A stretch of 33,851 nt of DNA from a virus, in the IMG/VR virus record IMGVR_UViG_3300025327_001276, positions 1 to 33,851 of that record; one strand, written 5' to 3'. This document shows positions 21,016 through 26,931 of this stretch, one piece after another; position 1 is the stretch's first letter; every line of letters begins with the position of its first letter. The position numbers and the translations under genes were made by a program. The notes beneath the pieces are model-generated. The model saw nothing but the letters and a program-made list of their open reading frames with translations, was not told the DNA's origin and made no database searches.

Positions 21016-22857
21016 ATGAAAATTAAAAAATTTAGAATAAAATTTAACGGCGAAACTTATAAAGCTAAGTATATAACTAACGATACTATGCTTGAAAACG
21101 CACTTAAAGTTTTAAATAAGTGTGATAACTTACTTGGTCTTGATATTGAAACAGCACCATTATCTGAATATACACATTTAGGAAAAACGGCAGGATTATC
21201 GCCACATCTTGCTTATATTAGACTCATTCAAATTTTTGATGGTGTTACTTCTTACGTAATTGACATGAAAAAAGTTAATTGGGAAAAATTTGAATTAGCT
21301 AAATTACTTCAAACTAAAAGGTTTATAGCACATAACGCGATGTTTGAAATGAAATTTCTACTTAATTACGGTATAAAAAAGCCAAATATAGGTTGTACTA
21401 TGATATTAGCTAAACTCATTATGCATGCAACATACCCAAATGATGCTGGACTATCCTTTGGACTAGATGCACTTATTGAAACAGTTTTTAAGGAAAAAGT
21501 TAATAAAGAGTTACAAGCTTCTGCTTGGGGTAATAAGTTTCTTACCTTTGAACAAATTGAATATGCTGCTCTTGATGCAGTGTTAGTTTTAAAATTAGCG
21601 GAAAAATTAGTAATCGGCTTAGAGAAATTTAAACTAGAAAGAATTTATAAACTATATAAAGATGCAATTTATCCAATAGCTAAATTAGAACTAAACGGTC
21701 TTAGAATTAATAAAGAACACCATCAAGAAATGATATTAAAATGGCGTGAAGACCTTTATAAAGCTAAAAAAGAAGTTGAACGCATAACTGGACTTAGTAA
21801 AATTACAAGTCATACTATAGCTACTTGGCTAGAAGAAAAGTTACCTAAAGATGTACTAAGTATATGGCCTAAAACTGAAAAAGGAAAACTTTCTACAGAT
21901 AATCATACCTTTAGTGACTTTTCTTATTTACCTATTGTGAAACCTTTTCACGAATTTCAAACTAAAGAAAAGCTAACAAGCACTTACGGATTTAATTTAA
22001 TTAGTATGATTAACCCTAATAGCGAGAGAATCCATGCAAGTTACAATATATGCGGCACAAGAACAGGTAGATTATCTAGTACTCGACCTAACATGCAAAA
22101 TGCCCCGAAAGACTCTGGTATACGCGGTAACTTTATACCAAAAAATGGTTACACATTTATCTGTGCCGATTATAATCAAATAGAACTTAGAGTAGCAGCC
22201 GAAGTGAGTCAGGATAAGAATATGCTTAAAGCTTATAGAGATGGTCTAGACTTACATGCGTTAACTGCCGCTAAAATATCAGGAAAAAATATTAAGCATG
22301 TAACAGAGACTGAACGCCAAAGTGCTAAAGCTGCTAATTTTGGGTTTCTTTTTGGTTTAGGCGCTAAGAAGTTTTCACACTATGCTAAAAAATCTTATGG
22401 TGTAGAAGTAAGTGACGATGAAGCATATGACGCAATAAATGCTTTTAGAACTACTTACTCTGGCTACACTAAATGGCAGATGAATCAAGTCGATATTGGT
22501 TCAAGTACTCTTAGAGTAACTACACCATGCGGTAAAGTAAGAAAATTAGATAAAGAAAATACTTATGGTACTGCTATGAATACTCCTATTCAAGGCGGTG
22601 CTGCTGAAGTTATGCTTTATGCTTTAGTTATTTTACAAAATATTATTGACGAAAAAAAATTAAATGCTCATATTGTAAATTGTGTGCATGATGAAATTCT
22701 AGTTGAATGTTCTGATGGTAAAGTTAATAAATTAATAGTAAAAAATGCTATTAAAAAAGCTATGATTGATGGCTACTTAAGTGTTTTTCCAAATGGTGTT
22801 ATAAATAATTTAGTTAAAGTAGGAAGTGGTAACTCTTGGGCTGCGGCAAAAACATAA
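21016..22857 (+). CDS. polA: Family A DNA polymerase with 3'-5' exonuclease
   Basis: The 613-residue replicative polymerase has an exonuclease domain with DIET (D43, E45), HNAMFEMKF (N107) and YAALD (Y183, D187), and a polymerase domain with TRTGRLSSTRPNMQN, motif A ADYNQIELR (D385), motif B RQSAKAANFGFLFG (434-447) and motif C VHDE (557-560). The motif B residue equivalent to E. coli Tyr766 is Phe446. There is no 5' nuclease domain, as usual for phage PolA. The frame runs back to a TTG at 20989, but that codon is inside the hairpin at 20978-21015, so I use the ATG at 21016. No Shine-Dalgarno is present. Confidence 0.95.
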   Translation: MKIKKFRIKFNGETYKAKYITNDTMLENALKVLNKCDNLLGLDIETAPLSEYTHLGKTAGLSPHLAYIRLIQIFDGVTSYVIDMKKVNWEKFELAKLLQTKRFIAHNAMFEMKFLLNYGIKKPNIGCTMILAKLIMHATYPNDAGLSFGLDALIETVFKEKVNKELQASAWGNKFLTFEQIEYAALDAVLVLKLAEKLVIGLEKFKLERIYKLYKDAIYPIAKLELNGLRINKEHHQEMILKWREDLYKAKKEVERITGLSKITSHTIATWLEEKLPKDVLSIWPKTEKGKLSTDNHTFSDFSYLPIVKPFHEFQTKEKLTSTYGFNLISMINPNSERIHASYNICGTRTGRLSSTRPNMQNAPKDSGIRGNFIPKNGYTFICADYNQIELRVAAEVSQDKNMLKAYRDGLDLHALTAAKISGKNIKHVTETERQSAKAANFGFLFGLGAKKFSHYAKKSYGVEVSDDEAYDAINAFRTTYSGYTKWQMNQVDIGSSTLRVTTPCGKVRKLDKENTYGTAMNTPIQGGAAEVMLYALVILQNIIDEKKLNAHIVNCVHDEILVECSDGKVNKLIVKNAIKKAMIDGYLSVFPNGVINNLVKVGSGNSWAAAKT

Positions 22858-22859
22858 GC

Positions 22860-22888
22860 TTGTAATTACAATCGTTTTGATATATAAT
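22860..22888 (+). promoter_or_regulatory. Promoter of the HTH gene with operator-like site
   Basis: TTGTAA (22860-22865) and a perfect TATAAT (22883-22888) are 17 bases apart. The spacer holds CAATC-GTTTT-GATAT (22869-22883), matching eight of ten arm positions of the recurrent operator. The predicted start, about 22895, is the A of the ATG. Confidence 0.65.
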
Positions 22889-22894
22889 GAAGTT

Positions 22895-23269
22895 ATGAAA
22901 AATAAAAAATTAGATCTTCGTGGTGGAGAAAGACATACTCTTAAAAGAACGCAAGGTCAAGCACTACTTATTCAATATCTTTGGGAAAAGTTTGGGGGGG
23001 TTACTGAAGTAAGTAAACTTTTGAGAGTGCATCAACAAGCTCCTCTTAATTGGAAACTTAGGGGCAAAGTACCTCTACATTTAGTAGGGCATGTTTCTAG
23101 AAAACTTAAAGTACCGAGACTTGGGCTTAATTATGAAGATGTAGTACTTTATGAAGGTAAAGGAGTCCCTTGGGAGGATATAGTTAAAGGAATTGGCTTT
23201 GATGCCAGGACTACTAATCATATTCTAAATAGTATCCATCCTAAAAGCATTAAAGAGATATTAATTTGA
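22895..23269 (+). CDS. YdaS/Cro-like HTH regulator, possibly leaderless
   Basis: The 124-residue protein carries a helix-turn-helix in LIQYLWEKFGGVTEVSKLLR then QQAPLNWKLRGKVPLHLVG, the layout of YdaS/Cro-type repressors (GG-tevakllgv----v--W--rG-vP). The C-terminal half is unassigned. The frame opens at 22826 inside polA, but the ATG at 22895 lies seven bases after a perfect TATAAT, so the mRNA may have no leader, as with lambda cI from PRM. An operator variant lies in its own promoter. Autoregulation and control of the other CAATC-N5-GATTG promoters are inference. Confidence 0.75.
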   Translation: MKNKKLDLRGGERHTLKRTQGQALLIQYLWEKFGGVTEVSKLLRVHQQAPLNWKLRGKVPLHLVGHVSRKLKVPRLGLNYEDVVLYEGKGVPWEDIVKGIGFDARTTNHILNSIHPKSIKEILI

Positions 23270-23427
23270 GATTAATACTTATTATAATTATTATAGAATT
23301 TATCGCGTTATTTATTATAGTATTTTTAAGCAGTTGTACGCCTCTTACAGTTAATAAAAAATGTATTCGTTATCAATATATAAATTGTCCCACAGATAAT
23401 TTTTGTTATATGGATTATCATTGTTGA
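23266..23427 (+). CDS. Small Cys-rich lipoprotein (TTG start)
   Basis: The 53-residue frame begins at TTG overlapping the stop of the HTH gene, with AAAGAGA about seven bases upstream. The product RLILIIIIEFIALFIIVFLS leads to a lipobox LSSC (Cys24). The mature part is a short Cys-rich peptide (NKKCIRYQYINCPTDNFCYM...HC), with five more Cys. It could be an envelope-exclusion lipoprotein or an o-spanin-like protein. The non-ATG start lowers certainty. Confidence 0.55.
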   Translation: MRLILIIIIIEFIALFIIVFLSSCTPLTVNKKCIRYQYINCPTDNFCYMDYHC

Positions 23428-23458
23428 CTTAACCTGCATTCCATATTATTTTGATTGA
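23424..23458 (+). promoter_or_regulatory. Promoter before the Acb2-like gene
   Basis: TTGACT (23424-23429) and TATTTT (23447-23452) are spaced 17 bases apart, with one intact operator half-site, TTTTGATTGA (23449-23458), overlapping the -10. The left arm is degenerate. It overlaps the end of the lipoprotein gene and precedes the ATG at 23484. Confidence 0.55.
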
Positions 23459-23483
23459 AACTTTATTTTTTAGGGAAATTAAT

Positions 23484-23756
23484 ATGGAAACTAATTGTAA
23501 AAGAAACTCTACTTGTAATTTTGCTTATATTTCTGATTTATCTGATGATAATAAGCTTAAATGCGAACTTCTAAGAGAAATGTTTAGTCATTTAGAACAA
23601 ATGCTTAGATCTAATTTAAGCTGTTCTCGTGAAACAGCTCTTTGCTATACTAAGTTAGAAGAAGCACTTATGTGGGGTATAAAAGGAATTTGTTTAGATG
23701 ATGTGGCTAGCAGAAATATTAATGGAGAAGAAATAGAACAATCGCCATGCGCTTAA
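23484..23756 (+). CDS. Acb2/Tad1-like cyclic-nucleotide sponge (anti-CBASS/anti-Thoeris)
   Basis: The 90-residue protein contains SRETALCYTKLEEALMW followed by GIKGI (48-69), which I recognise as the conserved helical hairpin of the Acb2/Tad1 family (consensus SREKALALTKLEEAVMWANAAIA). These small proteins trap the cyclic-nucleotide second messengers of CBASS, and in some members those of Thoeris. The N-terminal 45 residues are divergent and Cys-containing, with a helix DDNKLKCELLREMFSHLEQM. AGGGA precedes the ATG at 23484; the frame opening at 23451 lacks this. It has its own promoter (23424) and is followed by a terminator (23762), so it can be expressed alone. Confidence 0.8.
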   Translation: METNCKRNSTCNFAYISDLSDDNKLKCELLREMFSHLEQMLRSNLSCSRETALCYTKLEEALMWGIKGICLDDVASRNINGEEIEQSPCA

Positions 23757-23761
23757 TTAAA

Positions 23762-23796
23762 TACTCCATATTCTTTAAAATATGGAGTAATTTTAT
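23762..23796 (+). terminator. Intrinsic terminator after the Acb2-like gene
   Basis: TACTCCATAT (23762-23771) and ATATGGAGTA (23780-23789) form ten pairs around an eight-base loop, followed by ATTTTAT. Confidence 0.7.
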
Positions 23797-23810
23797 AAAG
23801 GAAAAATAAA

Positions 23811-23987
23811 ATGCCATTAACTAGTAAAGGCGCTAAAATTCTTAAGAGCATGCTTAAACAATATGGAGCAAAAAAAGGAAAGCAAGTATTTTATGCAATG
23901 GAAAATGAAGGTAAATTAGAAGGAATTACTAAAAGTAAGCATGGAAAAAAGCGAAGAAAGAAAAAACGAACTAAGTCTAAAAAGTAA
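23811..23987 (+). CDS. Small basic phage protein
   Basis: The 58-residue protein starts MPLTSKGAKILKSMLKQYGA and then KKGKQVFYAMENEGKLEG, ending in a run of Lys/Arg (KHGKKRRKKKRTKSKK). I recognise the pattern MPLT-KG-KIL--M---YG-KKGe-VFYAs-NkG-i-GV as a common phage protein of unknown function, often near structural genes. AAAGGA precedes the ATG by about nine bases. Its last 47 bases overlap the next gene in another frame. Confidence 0.75.
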   Translation: MPLTSKGAKILKSMLKQYGAKKGKQVFYAMENEGKLEGITKSKHGKKRRKKKRTKSKK

Positions 23988-24360
23988 ATATGTAGTTTTT
24001 AGAGGTAAAGTACTAGAAATTACTAAAGATGTTTGGGGATTTTGGAGAGATAAAAGTAATACTATTTATGCTTTTTATAATATTGATTCTTCAGTAGATC
24101 CTGTAAATAGATGTGGTGTAGGAAATATTTCATTGCCATATGACCATGTTTTAACTGATGTTTGTAAAGTACATGATTATATGTATTCTAGTCCAGTTTA
24201 CCAAGTATTTCATACGAGAAAAGAAGCCGACCTTTACCTTTATAAAAATATTATCTTGATTGGTAAAGGAAAATGGTATAAATTTTTAGCAGTTCCATTC
24301 TATTATTTAAGTAGAATTTTTGGAAGGAGTTTTTGGGAAAATGACAACAGTAACACCTAG
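23941..24360 (+). CDS. Phospholipase A2-like protein
   Basis: The 139-residue protein has a region like secreted and parvovirus-type PLA2: RCGVGNISLPYD (C58, G59, G61), then DVCKVHDYMY with the His-Asp pair (H78, D79), and later RKEADLYLY (D97). A DUF1353-type protein, which also has an HDYLY...R-EAD pattern, is an alternative. The C-terminus (KFLAVPFYYLSRIF) is hydrophobic and could bind membrane. The start overlaps the previous gene by 47 bases, and the Shine-Dalgarno is weak. A role in lysis or in membrane attack during entry is inference. Confidence 0.65.
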   Translation: MEKSEERKNELSLKSKYVVFRGKVLEITKDVWGFWRDKSNTIYAFYNIDSSVDPVNRCGVGNISLPYDHVLTDVCKVHDYMYSSPVYQVFHTRKEADLYLYKNIILIGKGKWYKFLAVPFYYLSRIFGRSFWENDNSNT

Positions 24361-25348
24361 TTCTTTTGAAGTACTTTGGATACAACACGAAAATAAATTA
24401 GCTGTGCTTGAGCCTCTTTTTCAACAATTTAGTGCTGAACTTGCAGCACTAGTTGTTAATATAAATAATAGTCAAGCGACTTTAAATACAAAAGTAGATA
24501 CAGCTTTAGCATTAATTAATCCTGTAGCTATAGCTGCTTTAGTTTCTGATGTAGAAACTCTTAAACAAGATATGATAGATGTTAAAGCTGCTTTACAATC
24601 CATAAATGCAGATGAAGTAGTCGCTCTTAGTGCAGATGCTGTACTAATTAAACAAGATATAATTGATATTAAGTTAACTTTAGAAACTCTTAATACAGGC
24701 GCAGTACTTATTTTGACTGAAGATGTGGCGACTGCTAAAACAGATATAGTGAATATTAATGCAAATTTAGCTACTATTGATTCAGATTTAGATACTGTAG
24801 AGGCAAATTTAGTAGCTACTAATATACTTGTAGGTAATGTTGATGCAAATTTTGCCGCTACTAACGCTAATGTAGCTGCTCTTAATGCTTCTGTAGTTAC
24901 TCTTACTACAAATTTAGATATTACTAGTACAAATGTATCTACACTTAGTACTCTTATATCTTCAGTTGATACAAATTTATTTGCTACTAATAATAATGTT
25001 GCTAATCTTGATACTAGTTTAATAGCTACTAATAATAATGTATCTGCTATTAGTGCGGCTACAGCTATTGTTGAATCAGGGTTAATAACTACTAATGCTA
25101 ATGTATCAGCTATTAATACTAATGTTGCTAATCTTGATTCAAGTCTATCAATAGCTACTACTGATATAACTTCAATTAATACAAATATCGGTCTTATAAA
25201 TTCTAATGTAACAACTATTCAATTAGATGTAACTTCTCTTAGAACAGATGTAGATCAAAGTAAAAATGATATAGTAGTTATTAATACAGATTTAGTATCT
25301 ATTCATGCAGATATAACAGAACTTCAAACTCTTTTACCTCCAATATAA
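24341..25348 (+). CDS. Long coiled-coil repeat protein (fibre- or whisker-like)
   Basis: The 335-residue product is almost entirely heptad-patterned, with repeated units of the form TNxNVxxLxTxL (for example ATNNNVANLDTSL, TTNANVSAINTNVANLD). It is rich in Ala, Thr, Asn, Asp and Ile, lacks Cys and has no signal peptide or terminal knob. It is probably a trimeric coiled-coil rod. I use the ATG at 24341, just after GGGA, rather than the frame opening at 24320. The gene overlaps the end of the PLA2-like gene by 20 bases. A fibre or whisker is one reading; a host-interaction protein is another. Confidence 0.7.
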   Translation: MTTVTPSSFEVLWIQHENKLAVLEPLFQQFSAELAALVVNINNSQATLNTKVDTALALINPVAIAALVSDVETLKQDMIDVKAALQSINADEVVALSADAVLIKQDIIDIKLTLETLNTGAVLILTEDVATAKTDIVNINANLATIDSDLDTVEANLVATNILVGNVDANFAATNANVAALNASVVTLTTNLDITSTNVSTLSTLISSVDTNLFATNNNVANLDTSLIATNNNVSAISAATAIVESGLITTNANVSAINTNVANLDSSLSIATTDITSINTNIGLINSNVTTIQLDVTSLRTDVDQSKNDIVVINTDLVSIHADITELQTLLPPI

Positions 25349-25359
25349 AGGACTGTAAT

Positions 25360-25539
25360 ATGGCTAATAATGAACAATATATAAATGATATTTTAACTGG
25401 TGTTATAAAACAAAAAGGAGCAAAAAACATGCCAAAAGCAAAAAAAGTAAAGAAAGTAAAAGCTGTAAAAAAAGCTAAAAAAGTAAAGAAAACCAAAAAA
25501 GTTAAAAAAGCAAAAAAACTAGCAGCCGCTGGTTACTAA
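25360..25539 (+). CDS. Lys/Ala-rich histone-H1-like protein, two possible starts
   Basis: The 59-residue protein has a short N-terminal part and then repeats of KKVKK and KKAKK to the end (AKKLAAAGY). It resembles the Lys-rich tails of H1-like bacterial and phage DNA-binding proteins. The first ATG (25360) follows AAAGGA. A second, in-frame ATG at 25429 follows AAAGGAG by about eight bases and would give a 36-residue, purely basic form. Both products may be made. DNA compaction or RNA binding is inferred from charge alone. Confidence 0.65.
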   Translation: MANNEQYINDILTGVIKQKGAKNMPKAKKVKKVKAVKKAKKVKKTKKVKKAKKLAAAGY

Positions 25540-25596
25540 GCTTTTTTAATGATATAATTGGTGTTGTAAGTTGTTCTTTTAAAAAGGATTTAATAT

Positions 25597-25941
25597 ATGA
25601 GTAAATTCATAGAAAAACTGTTATTCAAATCTAAGGGAGTAAAGCGAGGTATTGCTGGTGCTTTATCAGCTCTATCTAGTTTAATTGCCTTAATTCCTGG
25701 AGCTGATACTGTTAATCAAATAGTTCAGTTATTAGCTGGTTTATTTGGAGCTACTGGATTAGGTCATGCTGTTATAGGCAGTACTTTAGATAAAAATAAA
25801 TTAAGTAGTTTTGCTTCAGTAGCAGCAACTTTACTTACTTTATCTTATGGTATTCCTTGGTTACTGCCTTATAGTAATGAATTACAGATTATAGCAGCTA
25901 CATTAGGTGCTGCTGGTTTTGGGGCTAATTTAAAGAAGTAA
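25597..25941 (+). CDS. Holin-like membrane protein
   Basis: The 114-residue protein has three to four hydrophobic segments (about 18-34, 41-60, 70-90 and 95-110), with Gly/Ala-rich helices, a short basic N-terminus (MSKFIEKLLFKSKGVKRG) and a basic end. Size and topology fit class I holins. AAAGGA precedes the ATG by about nine bases, and a possible TATAAT is at 25553. No endolysin is adjacent; the only muralytic domain seen is in the virion protein at 26914. The holin assignment is by topology, not by motif. Confidence 0.6.
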   Translation: MSKFIEKLLFKSKGVKRGIAGALSALSSLIALIPGADTVNQIVQLLAGLFGATGLGHAVIGSTLDKNKLSSFASVAATLLTLSYGIPWLLPYSNELQIIAATLGAAGFGANLKK

Positions 25942-25951
25942 TTATATTTAA

Positions 25952-25974
25952 GAACCGTTATTAAGTAACGGTTC
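25952..25974. other. Strong hairpin after the holin-like gene
   Basis: GAACCGTTA and TAACGGTTC make nine pairs around TTAAG. There is no T-run on either side, so it may be a factor-dependent terminator or a processing site. Confidence 0.5.
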
Positions 25975-25986
25975 ATCGCTTTATGT

Positions 25987-26409
25987 ATGAATGATATTAA
26001 TGGTTGTACGAACGGCATTAATTATAAACTAGATGAAAATTTAATAAATTATTATTCGCCAGAACATTTGCCTGTTATATTACTTTATGGTGCAATGCTT
26101 CAAAGAGCACTTTGGGATCTTCAGAGTCATGCACCATATCGGTTCAGACGCGATGCTATTTTATGGTTTACAAGAAATTATAATGGATCAAACAATGAAT
26201 ATATTAAATTTGAAGATGTAAAAGACCTTTTAAATTTAAATGAAAAACATTTAACTTACATAAAATATAGAGTAGACTATGCAATTAAGCTCAATCGAAG
26301 AATCCTTAAAAGTGTTAGAGAAGAAGATGCTCTCGAAGGAGAAATTGGGAAAAATATATTCTCATACGGGGAAGAAATCAAAACACAAGGGGTCGAGAAG
26401 AGAGCGTGA
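25987..26409 (+). CDS. Hypothetical phage protein
   Basis: The 140-residue helical protein has LLYGAMLQRALWDLQSHAPY, then RRDAILWFTRNYNG and DLLNLNEKHLTYIKYRV. This resembles small phage proteins with RR-AI-WF followed by a second helix-turn-helix-like region, of unknown function. No clear Shine-Dalgarno precedes the ATG. The last 131 bases overlap the next gene in another frame if that gene starts at 26279. Confidence 0.65.
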   Translation: MNDINGCTNGINYKLDENLINYYSPEHLPVILLYGAMLQRALWDLQSHAPYRFRRDAILWFTRNYNGSNNEYIKFEDVKDLLNLNEKHLTYIKYRVDYAIKLNRRILKSVREEDALEGEIGKNIFSYGEEIKTQGVEKRA

Positions 26410-26710
26410 ATGGGCTAATTTTCTAAAATTTCATGGTGCTAAATCAGCACGTAGGTCAGCCCAATTTAATGGTAAAGAAGGATTGGGAGATGTAATTGCT
26501 CCAGATGATTTACCTGAATTTTCAATGGAAGTTAAAGGCACTGAGAATTTTCCAGTACATAAATATATGAAACAAGCTAGGCACGATGCTAAAGGACTAA
26601 TCCCAATGATAGCACAGAAAAAAAGCAGTGAGCCTTGGCTAGTAGTTATGGATGCTACAGATTGGCTTAAATTAGTACTTAAGGAAAAGTATATTGAAGA
26701 CGAAGCTTGA
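26279..26710 (+). CDS. PD-(D/E)XK Holliday-junction-resolvase-like nuclease
   Basis: The 143-residue protein has the archaeal Hjc/phage resolvase-like pattern: KGSRREREWANFL with E43, then GLGDVIAPDD with D71, then FSMEVKGTE with E84 and K86 (the ExK of the fold), and a helix with KQARHDAKG. It probably resolves recombination or replication intermediates. The start is uncertain. The ATG at 26279 overlaps the upstream gene by 131 bases, and an ATG at 26327 (MLSKEKLGK) follows a purine-rich AGAGAAG and still keeps the whole domain. Confidence 0.75.
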   Translation: MQLSSIEESLKVLEKKMLSKEKLGKIYSHTGKKSKHKGSRREREWANFLKFHGAKSARRSAQFNGKEGLGDVIAPDDLPEFSMEVKGTENFPVHKYMKQARHDAKGLIPMIAQKKSSEPWLVVMDATDWLKLVLKEKYIEDEA

Positions 26711-26924
26711 ATTTTTAATTGAATCAATAGAAGATGAAGAAAGATTAGAAGCCATTATACGTGCTGAAGACCTTAAATATGCTTTAAAAGAAGTTATAGG
26801 AGAAATAGATAAATTAGCTAAAACGTATTCTATGAGTTTACTAGGTGAAGCTATAGTAGAATGTCAAAAAAAATGTTATAATATAGTAGAGAATTTAGAA
26901 TTAAAATATTTTGTTAATATTTAA
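26694..26924 (+). CDS. Hypothetical helical protein (TTG start)
   Basis: The 76-residue acidic product (MKTKLEFLIESIEDEERLEA...) is predicted all-helical, with two Cys near the end (ECQKKCYN). The only reasonable start is TTG at 26694, with AAGGA about nine bases upstream, overlapping the nuclease gene by 17 bases. It is the last plus-strand gene, and its end overlaps that of the convergent giant gene by 11 bases. It is unrecognised. Confidence 0.55.
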   Translation: MKTKLEFLIESIEDEERLEAIIRAEDLKYALKEVIGEIDKLAKTYSMSLLGEAIVECQKKCYNIVENLELKYFVNI

Positions 26925-26931
26925 AATATTT
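26904..26931. terminator. AT-only bidirectional terminator candidate
   Basis: AAATATTTT (26904-26912) pairs with AAAATATTT (26923-26931), followed on the plus strand by AATTTTT. It lies exactly where two convergent genes end. The stem is weak, being A-T only. Confidence 0.35.

Noticed and set aside
25553-25558. Promoter for the holin-like gene
   Set aside because: The TATAAT is good, but the best 17-base-spaced -35 (TGGTTA) matches poorly. Left out as a feature and mentioned only in the gene entry.
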